A stretch of 64,000 bases of DNA from Streptomyces xinghaiensis S187 (GTDB lineage: Bacteria > Actinomycetota > Actinomycetes > Streptomycetales > Streptomycetaceae). The position numbers were made by a program, and so were the translations under genes. The notes under the pieces were generated by a model, which saw only the letters and a list, made by a program, of their open reading frames with translations, searched no databases and was not told where the DNA came from. Below, one piece after another: positions 25,319 to 34,139 of this stretch. Each line of letters opens with the position of its first letter. The stretch's first letter is position 1. Where the stretch lies: positions 1,860,001-1,924,000 of the forward strand of contig NZ_CP023202.1 in assembly GCF_000220705.2 (NCBI RefSeq), read 5' to 3'.

Positions 25319-26164
25319 TCAAAAGAGCACGCTCATGAACGCGCCGGTCTCGCGGAAGCCGACGCGCCGGTAGGCCGCGCGGGCCGCGGTGTTGAAGTCG
25401 TTGACGTAGAGGCTGGCGAGCGGCGCGACGTCGGCGAGGGCGTAGCGCAGCACGGCGGCCATACCGGTCTCGGAGAGCCGGCGGCCGCGGAACTCCGGGG
25501 CCACCCAGACGCCCTGGATCTGGCAGGCCCGGTCGGTGGCCGCGCCGATCTCGGCCTTGAAGACCACCCGGCCGTCCTCGATGCGGGCGAAGGAACGGCC
25601 GGCGGAGACCAGTTCGGCGACCCGGGCCTGGTAGAGCAGCCCGCCGTCGCCGGCGAGCGGGGAGACGCCGACCTCCTCGGTGAACATCGCCACGCAGGCG
25701 GGCATGACGATGTCCATCTCGTCCTTCCGGACGCGCCGGACGTACGGGTCGGGGGCGATGTCCGGGGGCACCGCGGAGGCGACCATCAGGGGCTGGCAGG
25801 GGCGGACCTCCCGGGCGGGGCCCCAGCTCGGCTCCAGCAGCGACCAGAGCAGGGCGGTGGTCTCGGCCGGGCCGACGATCGAGGAGCAGCGGCGGCCGGC
25901 GCGGCGGGCGCGTTCGGCGAAGGCGCGGACGGCCTCGGGGCCGGCCTCCACGGGGACGAGGTTGGCGCCGGCGTAGGCGAGGGATTCCAGGCGGCCGTCG
26001 GCGTACCAGCCCCACATCTCGCCGCCGAGCCGCCAGGGGTCGAGGCCGGCGGCCTGGACCCGGGCGGCGACGAAGGCGTTGGTGACCGGGTCGCGGTCGA
26101 GCACCGCGAGGGTGGCGTCGAGATCACCGGGGCCGAGGACCCTGGTGGTCGTCTGGGTCAACAC
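25319..26164 (-). CDS. DUF4081-type GNAT acetyltransferase
   Basis: This 281-residue protein has an N-terminal DUF4081 domain (DPVTNAFVAARVQAAGLDPW, about 28-110) joined to a C-terminal GNAT domain with the acetyl-CoA motif VWVAPEFRGRRLSETGMAAV and YVNDFNTAARAAYRRVGF. This pairing is common in Actinobacteria, where the gene lies just downstream of ispG. The substrate is unknown. GTG at 26162-26164 is preferred because GTGAGG lies nine bases upstream; a further in-frame GTG exists at 26179. Confidence 0.85.
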   Translation of the reverse strand: MLTQTTTRVLGPGDLDATLAVLDRDPVTNAFVAARVQAAGLDPWRLGGEMWGWYADGRLESLAYAGANLVPVEAGPEAVRAFAERARRAGRRCSSIVGPAETTALLWSLLEPSWGPAREVRPCQPLMVASAVPPDIAPDPYVRRVRKDEMDIVMPACVAMFTEEVGVSPLAGDGGLLYQARVAELVSAGRSFARIEDGRVVFKAEIGAATDRACQIQGVWVAPEFRGRRLSETGMAAVLRYALADVAPLASLYVNDFNTAARAAYRRVGFRETGAFMSVLF

Positions 26165-26356
26165 GTGTCGGGGCCTCACCGTCTGCTGCTGCGTCGTTCC
26201 GGGGCGACCCCTGGTGCGCCGGGGTGGGCGTCACGCCCCGGGGTCCGTCTGTCCCGTCCTCGGGACGGGCCCTGGCCCCCAGCCGCACTGTACCTCCCCC
26301 GTTCCCGGGCCACCCGGTGTGCCCGGTGAACGGGCGGACGGCGGCCGCGGGTGCCG

Positions 26357-26390
26357 GGACCGGACCGGTGCGGCCGCACCGGTCCGGTCC
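26357..26390. repeat. 34-bp perfect gapless palindrome
   Basis: Two 17-base arms with no loop (26357-26373 and 26374-26390; centre TGCGG|CCGCA, outer GGACCGGACC / GGTCCGGTCC). It lies between ispG and the DUF4081-GNAT gene, about 190 bases before the latter's start. It could be an operator for a dimeric or tetrameric regulator, or a second termination structure. Outer symmetry breaks immediately beyond each end. Confidence 0.7.
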
Positions 26391-26485
26391 GGGGGAGGAC
26401 CTTCCCGGGTCCTGTCCTCCGTCTGGGCCGCGGCACCGGCTTCCAAACTCCGGCCGCCCGGGAAAACCGGAATCCGCGACGGCCG

Positions 26486-26515
26486 GTGCCCCCGCCGGGG
26501 GTCCGGCGGGGGCAC
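26486..26515 (-). terminator. Terminator after ispG
   Basis: Perfect 13-bp arms GTGCCCCCGCCGG (26486-26498) and CCGGCGGGGGCAC (26503-26515) with a 4-base loop, about 80 bases past the ispG stop. It explains the end of the ispG transcript and implies a separate promoter for the GNAT pair. The rest of 26165-26597 holds the palindrome and repeats listed separately and no gene. Confidence 0.75.
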
Positions 26516-26535
26516 GGGCGGATGTCCGGTGTACG

Positions 26536-26589
26536 GGTGCTGCGGCCGTTCCGGGTGCTGCGCGTGTTGCGGGTGCCGCGGGTGTTCCG
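26536..26589 (-). repeat. Three degenerate 18-bp tandem repeats after ispG
   Basis: Units at 26536-26553, 26554-26571 and 26572-26589 share GGTGCTGCG or GGTGCCGCG followed by a variable centre and GTTCCG or GTTGCG. They end 8 bases before the ispG stop codon. No coding role is seen. Confidence 0.65.
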
Positions 26590-26597
26590 CGGGAGGG

Positions 26598-27755
26598 TCA
26601 GCCGGCGGCGGTGACGACGGGCTCGCCGGAGGCGATGCCGTCCTTCTCCATCTGCTCGGCGATCTTCATGGCCTCGTCGATCAGGGTCTCCACGATCTTC
26701 GACTCGGGCACCGTCTTGATGACCTCGCCCTTGACGAAGATCTGGCCCTTGCCGTTGCCGGACGCCACGCCGAGGTCCGCCTCCCGGGCCTCGCCCGGGC
26801 CGTTCACCACGCAGCCCATCACGGCGACGCGGAGCGGGACCTCCATGCCCTCCAGACCGGCGGTGACCTCCTCCGCCAGCTTGTAGACGTCCACCTGGGC
26901 CCGGCCGCAGGAGGGGCAGGAGACGATCTCCAGCCCGCGCTGCCGCAGTCCGAGGGACTCCAGGATCTGGTTGCCGACCTTGATCTCCTCGACCGGCGGC
27001 GCGGAGAGCGAGACCCGGATGGTGTCGCCGATGCCCTCGCTCAGCAGCGCGCCGAAGGCGACCGCGGACTTGATGGTGCCCTGGAAGGCGGGGCCGGCCT
27101 CGGTGACTCCCAGGTGCAGCGGGTAGTCGCACCGGGCCGCGAGCTGGCGGTAGGCGTTGATCATGACGACCGGGTCGTTGTGCTTGACCGAGATCTTGAT
27201 GTCGCGGAAGCCGTGCTCCTCGAAGAGGGAGCACTCCCAGAGCGCCGACTCGACCAGCGCCTCCGGGGTGGCCTTGCCGTACTTGGCCAGCAGCCGCTTG
27301 TCCAGCGAGCCGGCGTTCACGCCGATGCGGATCGGCGTGCCCGCGTCGGAGGCCGCCTTGGCGATCTCCTTGACCTTGTCGTCGAACTGGCGGATGTTGC
27401 CCGGGTTCACCCGGACCGCCGCGCAGCCCGCGTCGATCGCCGCGAAGACGTACTTGGGCTGGAAGTGGATGTCGGCGATCACCGGGATCTGCGACTTCCT
27501 GGCGATGACGGGCAGCGCCTCGGCGTCGTCCTGCGAGGGGCAGGCGACCCGGACGATCTGGCAGCCGGACGCCGTCAGCTCGGCGATCTGCTGCAGGGTG
27601 GCGCCGATGTCCGCCGTCACGGTCGTCGTCATCGACTGCACCGACACCGGCGCGTCACCGCCGACCGGCACCGAGCCGACGTGGATCTGCCGGCTCACCC
27701 GGCGGTCGGCCAGTTTGATCGGAACGGACGGCATTCCCAGCGAAATCGCAGTCAT
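26598..27755 (-). CDS. ispG: 4-hydroxy-3-methylbut-2-enyl diphosphate synthase (flavodoxin)
   Basis: This 385-residue 4Fe-4S enzyme performs the penultimate step of the MEP isoprenoid pathway, turning methylerythritol cyclodiphosphate into HMBPP. The N-terminal TIM barrel shows GGDAPVSVQSMTTT and RVNPGNI. The cluster-binding residues are the Cys of SCPSCGR and VMGCVVNGPGEA. Length fits the short bacterial form. It lies on the same strand as, and downstream of, dxr and the RseP-like protease gene, but a terminator hairpin (27873-27904) separates it from them. Confidence 0.98.
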   Translation of the reverse strand: MTAISLGMPSVPIKLADRRVSRQIHVGSVPVGGDAPVSVQSMTTTVTADIGATLQQIAELTASGCQIVRVACPSQDDAEALPVIARKSQIPVIADIHFQPKYVFAAIDAGCAAVRVNPGNIRQFDDKVKEIAKAASDAGTPIRIGVNAGSLDKRLLAKYGKATPEALVESALWECSLFEEHGFRDIKISVKHNDPVVMINAYRQLAARCDYPLHLGVTEAGPAFQGTIKSAVAFGALLSEGIGDTIRVSLSAPPVEEIKVGNQILESLGLRQRGLEIVSCPSCGRAQVDVYKLAEEVTAGLEGMEVPLRVAVMGCVVNGPGEAREADLGVASGNGKGQIFVKGEVIKTVPESKIVETLIDEAMKIAEQMEKDGIASGEPVVTAAG

Positions 27756-27872
27756 CTGCGTGCAACCCCAACGTATGGCTTCTGGCCCGGGAGACAGGCG
27801 GGCTCCGGGTCCGAGATTACGGCACGCGCGGGGATGCGGCCGCCGCGGCCTCCCGCGCGGCGCGCGGACGGG

Positions 27873-27904
27873 GGACGGCCGGGAGGGGGTGCCCCCGGCC
27901 GTCC
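27873..27904 (-). terminator. Terminator after the RseP-like gene
   Basis: Perfect 11-bp arms GGACGGCCGGG (27873-27883) and CCCGGCCGTCC (27894-27904) with a 10-base G-rich loop region, starting 24 bases past the protease stop. Confidence 0.75.
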
Positions 27905-27927
27905 GCGGTCCCGCGCGGGGCGGCCCC

Positions 27928-29229
27928 TCAGGAGATCCGGACGGGGTTGACCAGGTCGGCCATGAGGACCAGCAGGGTGAAGCAGATGAAGATCCCGGCG
28001 ACCACATAGGCGACCGGCATCAGCTTGGCCACGTCGAAGGGGCCCGGGTCCGGGCGCCGGAAGAGCCGGGCCGTGTGCCGCCGCACCGACTCCCACAGCG
28101 CTCCCGCGATGTGGCCCCCGTCGAGCGGCAGCAGCGGCAGCATGTTGAAGAGGAAGAGCGACAGGTTGAAGCCCGCCACGAGGAAGAGCATGGTCGCGAC
28201 CTGCTGCTGCGGCGGGATGTCCAGGTTGAACACCTCGCCGCCGACGCGGGCGGCGCCGACGACGCCCATCGGGGAGTCCGGCTCGCGCTCGGCGTCGCCG
28301 AAGGTGGCGTCCCAGAGCGCGGGGATCTTCGAGGGCAGGGCGATCAGGGCCTCCACGCCATTGGTGAGCATGTCGCCCATGCGCTCGACCGACTGGCCGA
28401 AGGTCTGCTGGACGACGCCGGTGGCGGGGCTGAAGCCGAGGAAGCCCGCGGTGACGTACTCGTCCTGGATGACGCGGCCGTCGTCGTCGTACTTGACCAG
28501 GCGGTTCTCCACCAGGTCGGCCTCAAGGGTCTTCAGCTCGCCGGCGCGCTCGACGGTGATGGTGGCCGGTCCGGTGGTCTCCCGGATGCGCTCCTGGAGG
28601 ACGGACCACTCCTCGATCCGCTCGCCGTCGAAGGCGACGATCCTGTCGGCCGGCTGGAGCCCGGCCGCCTTGGCGGGCGAGGCCGGGTCGCCCTTGCGGC
28701 AGGTGTCGCGGTTCTCGTTCTGCGAGATCACGCAGTCGGAGACGGTGGAGACGGTGGTGGTCTGGGTGTTGATGCCGAAGCCCATCAGCACGCCCATGAA
28801 GACCACCACGGCCAGCACGAGGTTCATGAAGGGGCCGGCGAACATCACGATCACGCGCTTCCACGGCGCGCGCGTGTAGAAGAGCCGCTTCTCGTCCCCG
28901 GGCTGCAGCTCCTCGAAGGCGGCCTCCCGGGCGTCCTCGATCATGGTGCGGAAGGGCGAGGTGGAGCGGGTGGTGACCCTGCCGTCCTCGCCGGGCGGGA
29001 ACATGCCGATCATGCGGATGTAGCCGCCGAAGGGAATGGCCTTGACCCCGTACTCCGTCTCCCCCTTCTTCCGGGAGAAGAGGGTCGGGCCGAAGCCGAC
29101 CATGTACTGCGGCACACGCACACCGAACAGCTTGGCGGTCGACAGGTGCCCCAGCTCGTGCCACGCGATCGAGAACAGCAGCCCGATCACGAAGACGACT
29201 ATGCCGAGAACCGTCATCAGGGTCGTCAT
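27928..29229 (-). CDS. Site-2-protease-type membrane metalloprotease (RseP/Rip1 family)
   Basis: This 433-residue intramembrane zinc protease cleaves membrane proteins such as anti-sigma factors. The first helix holds HELGH (His24, Glu25, His28); the third zinc ligand is Asp370 in NMLPLLPLDGGH. A PDZ domain lies between (AAGLQPADRIVAFDGERIEEW). Four membrane helices are visible (about 5-27, 120-145, 340-360, 400-428). Its start overlaps the dxr stop by four bases (ATGA). The dxr-protease-ispG order is standard in Actinobacteria. Confidence 0.95.
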   Translation of the reverse strand: MTTLMTVLGIVVFVIGLLFSIAWHELGHLSTAKLFGVRVPQYMVGFGPTLFSRKKGETEYGVKAIPFGGYIRMIGMFPPGEDGRVTTRSTSPFRTMIEDAREAAFEELQPGDEKRLFYTRAPWKRVIVMFAGPFMNLVLAVVVFMGVLMGFGINTQTTTVSTVSDCVISQNENRDTCRKGDPASPAKAAGLQPADRIVAFDGERIEEWSVLQERIRETTGPATITVERAGELKTLEADLVENRLVKYDDDGRVIQDEYVTAGFLGFSPATGVVQQTFGQSVERMGDMLTNGVEALIALPSKIPALWDATFGDAEREPDSPMGVVGAARVGGEVFNLDIPPQQQVATMLFLVAGFNLSLFLFNMLPLLPLDGGHIAGALWESVRRHTARLFRRPDPGPFDVAKLMPVAYVVAGIFICFTLLVLMADLVNPVRIS

Positions 29230-30479
29230 GCGCGGGCCTCCGATGCTGACGTCGCCGCCATCTCACGGGCGCGGGCGCGCGCCCACGTCTCCGCTTCCAG
29301 GACGTCGGCCAAGGTGAGGGAGGTTCCCCGGCCGGGGGTGCCGTGTTCGGCCACCACCTCGGCGACGGTCTCCACGATGCCATTGAAGGGGAGGCGGCCG
29401 TCGAGGAACGCGTCCACGCACTCCTCGTTGGCGGCGTTGAACACGGCCGGGGCCGTGCCGCCGAGGCCGCCGACGTGCCGCGCCAGCCCCACGGAGGGGA
29501 AGGCGTCGTTGTCCAGCGGGAAGAACTCCCAGCTCGACGCCTTGGTCCAGTCGCAGCCGGGAGCGGCGTCGGGGACCCGTTCCGGCCAGCCCAGCCCCAG
29601 GGCGATCGGCATCCGCATGTCCGGGGGGCTGGCCTGGAGCAGCGTTGAGCCGTCTGTGAATTCCACCATCGAGTGCACATACGACTGCGGGTGGACGACG
29701 ACCTCAATCCGTTCGAACGGAATGTCGTAGAGAAGATGCGCCTCGATGACTTCCAGGCCCTTGTTGACGAGGGTGGCGGAATTGATCGTGACCACCGGGC
29801 CCATGTTCCAGGTGGGGTGGGCCAGCGCCTGCTTGGGGGTGACCTCGGCCAGCTCCGGCTTCGTCCGGCCGCGGAACGGACCGCCGGAGGCGGTGACGAC
29901 CAGCTTGCGCACCTCGGAGCGGCTGCCGGCCGCCAGGGCCTGGAAGAGCGCGGAGTGCTCGGAGTCCACCGGCACGATCTGGCCGGGCTTGGCCACCGCC
30001 CTGACCAGCGGGCCGCCCACGATCAGGGACTCCTTGTTGGCCAGCGCCAGCACCCGGCCGGCCTCCAGGGCCGCGAGGGTCGGGGCCAGGCCGATGGACC
30101 CCGTGATGCCGTTGAGCACCGTGTGGCAGTCGCTCGCCGCCAGCTCGGCCGCCGCGTCGGGCCCGGCCAGGATCTCCGGCTGCTTCGCGGAGCCGTACGC
30201 GGCGGACAGCGCCTCGCGCACGGCCGGCACGGCGTCCTTCCGGGCGACGGCCACGGTGCCGACGTCCAGCAGACGGGCCTGCTCCGCGAGGAGCCCGGCC
30301 CGGCCGCCGGCGGCCGACAGGCCGGTCACCCGGAAACGTCCGGGGTTGCGCTGCACCACGTCGATGGCCTGCGTGCCGATCGAGCCGGTGGAACCGAGGA
30401 TCACGATGTCCCGCGGGCCTCCGGTGGCGGCGGTGGCCGCCGGGAAGGTCAGGTGCGGGTGGGCGAGGGAGTCCGTCAT
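29226..30479 (-). CDS. dxr: 1-deoxy-D-xylulose-5-phosphate reductoisomerase
   Basis: This 417-residue NADPH-dependent enzyme makes 2-C-methyl-D-erythritol 4-phosphate, the committed MEP-pathway step. The N-terminal Rossmann motif is IVILGSTGSIGTQAIDVV. The metal and substrate segments PVDSEHSALFQAL, ASGGPFRGRTK and HPTWNMGPVVTINSATL are intact. ATG 30477-30479 gives the expected N-terminus; the upstream extension is Pro/Arg-rich and discarded. It is coupled to the RseP-like gene and divergent from cvnA. Confidence 0.98.
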   Translation of the reverse strand: MTDSLAHPHLTFPAATAATGGPRDIVILGSTGSIGTQAIDVVQRNPGRFRVTGLSAAGGRAGLLAEQARLLDVGTVAVARKDAVPAVREALSAAYGSAKQPEILAGPDAAAELAASDCHTVLNGITGSIGLAPTLAALEAGRVLALANKESLIVGGPLVRAVAKPGQIVPVDSEHSALFQALAAGSRSEVRKLVVTASGGPFRGRTKPELAEVTPKQALAHPTWNMGPVVTINSATLVNKGLEVIEAHLLYDIPFERIEVVVHPQSYVHSMVEFTDGSTLLQASPPDMRMPIALGLGWPERVPDAAPGCDWTKASSWEFFPLDNDAFPSVGLARHVGGLGGTAPAVFNAANEECVDAFLDGRLPFNGIVETVAEVVAEHGTPGRGTSLTLADVLEAETWARARAREMAATSASEARA

Positions 30480-30823
30480 CCCCCCATTGTCACCGCACCG
30501 GCTCCGGGCGCCGGACGGCGCACCCGCCGAACGCGCGGGCGTGCGGGACGGCGGCGCCCTGCCACCGGTGCCCCCCGGCGGTCCCCCGTACGCCCCGGAG
30601 CGGCCGGGTCCGGATCCGGGGCCGCCTCCGGGACGGGTCCGCAACTCCGTTCTCCGGCCTGCGGTTTCGCGGTGCGGCCGTGACCGGGGCCACGGAACGG
30701 ATCTTTCTGCACACGGTTCGTGCAGCCGTATTCCTTCCCCTTGCGGTCACAACTAGCATCGGCTCCACCACGCGCCGCCCCCCACCTGCGGCGATACCTG
30801 TTGTGATTTCTGGCTGGGGTGAC
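30480..30823. promoter_or_regulatory. Divergent region between dxr and cvnA
   Basis: This 344-base spacer contains no gene. An inverted repeat CTGCAC (30707-30712) / GTGCAG (30720-30725) lies about 100 bases before cvnA. TAGCAT, about 65 bases before cvnA, could be a -10 with a weak -35 (TTCCTT) 17 bases upstream. GGGGTGA just before the ATG is the probable ribosome-binding site. Confidence 0.35.
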
Positions 30824-33331
30824 ATGGCACTGCGCACGCGTACGCCTGAGGGACCGGGGCGGGGGGCGGACCGCGTACGCCGTCCGGGGTCCCTGCGCAT
30901 GGTTCTCCTCGTGCTGGCCCTCATACCCAGCCTGGCGCTGGCCGCCCTCTGGGGGGTCAGCACCGCGCAACTCGCCCTGGACTGGCGGCTGCAGGCCCGT
31001 CACGCCGCTCTGGCCGAACGCGGCATCACCCTGACCGGGGACCTGGCCGCCGCGCTCCGGGAGGAACGGCGGCTGACCGCCGAGATCCTGGCCGATCCCG
31101 AGACCTCCCCCACCGCCCTGAGGCAGCAGCGCGAGCGGACCGACAAGGCGGTGCGGGCCTTCCGCTCGGGAACCGGCAGCGGCACCGCCGGCCTGCACGG
31201 GGAGCTCCGCGACGCCCTGGCCCGGGCCCGGGAGGAGCTCCGGGTCCTCCCGGAGGTCCGGGAGGACGTGGACGACCGGATCAGCACCCAGCCCGTGGTC
31301 TTCGGGTCCTTCACCCTGATGATCGACAGCGCTCTGAAGTTCACCGACGCCCTGGGCAACACCGACAACGGCGCGGTCAGCGTCAGGGCTCAGCCGCTGA
31401 CCGACCTCATGTGGGCCAACGAGACGCTCGCCCGCGAGGACGCGGTGCTCACCCGCGGCTGGGCCGCGGGCCACCTCGACAAGACGGAGCGCTCCGACCT
31501 CGTCGAGTGGATCGGCGCCCAGCAGTACCTCTTCGAGGACCGCATCGCGTCGCGGCTGCCCGAGACCGAGGCCGCGTTCCACCACGACACGACCCTCATG
31601 GACGCCTGGCACACCAAGACCGTGGTGGAGCAGACCCTGCTGCAGGTTCCCCTCACCGAGCCCGAGGACCTGCCCCGCGAGGCAGGCCGGTGGCGGGAGG
31701 CCATGGAGGAGCTGCAGCCCCGGCTCCAGGAGCTGACCGGCAGACTGGCCGCCGACTTCAACCGGGCCAACGCGGATTCGGTGTGGGACCTGATGGTGCG
31801 CATGGTGGCCGCCAGCGCCATCGGGCTGGGCGCGGTCGTCGTCGTCATCGCGCTCACCCTGTGGCTCACCGGCTCCCTGCGGCAGCGGATCCTCGCGCTG
31901 CGCGACGAGGCGGCCCGGCTGGAGACGGAGCTGCCGGCCGTCGTGGAGCGGCTCCAGCGCGGCGAGGACATCGACGTCGACGCGGAGGTGCGGGAGGTCC
32001 CGCACGGCGACGACGAGCTGGGCCGGCTCGGCCAGGCGCTGAACCTCGCCCGCCGCAGCGCCGTCGAGACCGCCGTGCGGGAGACCGAGCAGCACCGCGG
32101 CTTCGAACGGCTGCTCCAGCGCATCGCCCGCCGCACCCAGCTGCTCATCGGCCTCCAGCTGAAGAAGCTCGACGAGATGGAGCGCCGCCACGAGGACCCG
32201 GAGGTACTGGAAGGACTGTTCGACCTCGATCACCTGGCGGCCCGGCTGCGCCGCTACGAGGAGAACCTCGTCATCCTCGGCGGCGGCCAGCCGCAGCGGC
32301 GCTGGCGCCGGCCCGTTCCGGTGCTGGACGTGCTGCGGTCCGCGCTGGGCGAGGTGCAGGACTACCGCCGCATCCAGATCGAGGTGCAGGGCAGGCCGTG
32401 GCTGTCCGAGCGCGCGGTCGGTCCGGTGGCGCACATCGTGGCCGAGCTGATGGAGAACGCCACCGCCTTCTCCAAGCCGCCCAACCCCGTGGAGGCGCGG
32501 GCCGGCCTGGTCGGCCGGGGCCTGGTGGTGGAGATCGAGGACCGCGGGCTGGGCATGGAGCCGGAGGAGTACGACCGGCTCAACGCGATGATGGCCGAAC
32601 CGCCGCGGATGGACATGATGTCCCGGGCCGACGATGCCCGGCTGGGCCTGTACGTGGTGGCGCGGCTGGCGGCCGGGCTCGCGCTGACGCTGGAGTTCCG
32701 GCCGTCCGTGTTCGGCGGCACCCGGGTGATCGTCATGATCCCGGCCGAACTGGTCGCCGACGCCCCGGAGCCGGACACCGGCGCGGACGCGGACGCGGCC
32801 CCGCGCTCCGACGCGGACGCGGACGCGGACGGCGGCGGGGCCCCCGCGGCCGCGGCCGGGAAGCCCCTGCCCGCGGCCCGCGGGACCGCGGAGCGCGGGG
32901 AGCCCGCCGCCGCGCCCGCCGCGCCGGCCGCGCCGTCGGCGGACCTGCCGCGCCGCTCCCGCGGACAGGCCGCGGCGGCCGTCGCCGGCGGCCGTACCGG
33001 CACACAGGACGGCGGGAGCCGCGCGCCGGACGACCGGACCGGCGCGGACGGCGCCGGCCTGAACGGCGCCGGCGGCGGCACGAGGCCGCTGCCCCGCCGG
33101 GTCCGCCAGGCCAGCCTCACCCCCGAACTCCGGAATCCGCCGCGGCGGCCCGGCACCGACGAGGACGCGTCCCCCCACGCGCATCCGGCACCCGAGCGCT
33201 CCGGCGCGACGGTGGGCGCGTTCCAGCGCCAGTCCCGCATCACCCGCGGGCCGGCCTCCGAGCAGGACATCCCCCCGGCCGACGTCAGCACGCCCCAACC
33301 CGGCGGAACAGCAAGGGAAGACCGAGAATGA
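30824..33331 (+). CDS. cvnA: CvnA: sensor histidine kinase-like protein of a conservon
   Basis: This 835-residue membrane protein is the first gene of a cvnABCD conservon. One helix lies at about 26-46, a large extracytoplasmic nitrate-sensor-like helical domain follows (about 50-325), then a second helix (about 327-350) and a HAMP-like segment. The kinase part has a possible phospho-acceptor His470 in FDLDHLAARLRRYEENL and an ATPase domain with the N-box Asn545 in ELMENATAFSKP, VVEIEDRGLGM and ARLGLYVVARLA. The last 200 residues are disordered, Ala/Pro/Asp-rich. Conservon kinases are thought to signal to the CvnD GTPase, not a response regulator. The stop overlaps cvnB by four bases. Confidence 0.93.
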   Translation: MALRTRTPEGPGRGADRVRRPGSLRMVLLVLALIPSLALAALWGVSTAQLALDWRLQARHAALAERGITLTGDLAAALREERRLTAEILADPETSPTALRQQRERTDKAVRAFRSGTGSGTAGLHGELRDALARAREELRVLPEVREDVDDRISTQPVVFGSFTLMIDSALKFTDALGNTDNGAVSVRAQPLTDLMWANETLAREDAVLTRGWAAGHLDKTERSDLVEWIGAQQYLFEDRIASRLPETEAAFHHDTTLMDAWHTKTVVEQTLLQVPLTEPEDLPREAGRWREAMEELQPRLQELTGRLAADFNRANADSVWDLMVRMVAASAIGLGAVVVVIALTLWLTGSLRQRILALRDEAARLETELPAVVERLQRGEDIDVDAEVREVPHGDDELGRLGQALNLARRSAVETAVRETEQHRGFERLLQRIARRTQLLIGLQLKKLDEMERRHEDPEVLEGLFDLDHLAARLRRYEENLVILGGGQPQRRWRRPVPVLDVLRSALGEVQDYRRIQIEVQGRPWLSERAVGPVAHIVAELMENATAFSKPPNPVEARAGLVGRGLVVEIEDRGLGMEPEEYDRLNAMMAEPPRMDMMSRADDARLGLYVVARLAAGLALTLEFRPSVFGGTRVIVMIPAELVADAPEPDTGADADAAPRSDADADADGGGAPAAAAGKPLPAARGTAERGEPAAAPAAPAAPSADLPRRSRGQAAAAVAGGRTGTQDGGSRAPDDRTGADGAGLNGAGGGTRPLPRRVRQASLTPELRNPPRRPGTDEDASPHAHPAPERSGATVGAFQRQSRITRGPASEQDIPPADVSTPQPGGTAREDRE

Positions 33332-33762
33332 CACAGCGCACCACGGCAACCGACCGGGATCTCGACTGGCTGCTCGACGGTCTGGTGGAACAGGTGGCGG
33401 GGACCCTGCACGCCGTCATCCTGTCCGACGACGGCATGGTCGTCAGCCAGTCCGGGACCATCGAACGGACGGACGCCGAACGGCTGGCCGCCGTGGCCAC
33501 CGGCCAGCAGAGCCTGGCCCGGGGCATCGACGAGCTCTTCAACGGCGGGGCGGTGCGCCAGATCATCGTGGAGCTGGCGGACCTGTGGCTCTTCATCATC
33601 TCCGCGGGCAAGGGCACCCATCTCGCGGTGGTGGCCTCCCAGGAGGTCGACGCCGAGGTCATGTCGGTCGCGATGTACACCCTGGTCCAGCAGGTCGGCA
33701 GGAAACTCGGCACCGAGCCGCGCGGCGACTCCTCCTCCGCCGACGGAGGTAGGTCTGGTTGA
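33328..33762 (+). CDS. cvnB: CvnB: roadblock/LC7-domain protein
   Basis: This 144-residue protein has a roadblock/LC7 domain over about residues 10-110 (LDWLLDGLVEQVAGTLHAVIL, DDGMVVSQSG and ATGQQSLARGIDELF). In conservons this protein is proposed to regulate the GTPase CvnD, as roadblock proteins do for small GTPases. ATG 33328 overlaps the cvnA stop (ATGA), and its own stop overlaps the cvnC start (TTGA). Confidence 0.95.
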   Translation: MTQRTTATDRDLDWLLDGLVEQVAGTLHAVILSDDGMVVSQSGTIERTDAERLAAVATGQQSLARGIDELFNGGAVRQIIVELADLWLFIISAGKGTHLAVVASQEVDAEVMSVAMYTLVQQVGRKLGTEPRGDSSSADGGRSG

Positions 33763-34139
33763 GCCACTGGACGGACGGGCTGGAACCGGACGACACCGAC
33801 GGGGCCCTGGTCCGGCCGTACACGATCACCCGCGGCCGCACGGTTCCGGAGCGGGACGACCTCACGCTGATCACCATGGTCGTCACCAGGTACCCGGACC
33901 AGCCCCCCGCCCGCGGGCTGGAGCCCGAGCACCGCGCCATTCTGGAGCGGTGCCGGGTGCCGGCCGCGGTGGCGGAGATCGCGGCGGCGCTCGATCTGCC
34001 GGTCTCCGTGACCAAGATCCTCATCGGGGATCTGATCGCGCAGGACAGGGTGACGGCACGGCCGCCGGTGCCGGCCGCGCAAGCCGGACTGAACACGACT
34101 CTTCTGCAGGCGGTGAGGGATGGGCTCGAACAACTCTGA
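33759..34139 (+). CDS. cvnC: CvnC: DUF742 protein
   Basis: This 126-residue DUF742 protein has LVRPYTITRGRTVP at the N-terminus and a winged-helix-like C-terminal half (CRVPAAVAEIAAALDLPVSV, TKILIGDLIAQDRV). It starts at TTG, with GGAGG nine bases upstream and a four-base overlap with cvnB. The helix pattern suggests nucleic-acid or protein binding; the biochemical role is not established. Confidence 0.93.
   Translation: MSHWTDGLEPDDTDGALVRPYTITRGRTVPERDDLTLITMVVTRYPDQPPARGLEPEHRAILERCRVPAAVAEIAAALDLPVSVTKILIGDLIAQDRVTARPPVPAAQAGLNTTLLQAVRDGLEQL

Noticed and set aside
30476..33349. Long minus-strand open frame of more than 900 codons opposite cvnA
   Set aside because: It is the shadow of a GC-rich gene; the cvnA frame has recognisable kinase motifs and the opposite frame only low-complexity Gly/Arg/Ala sequence.
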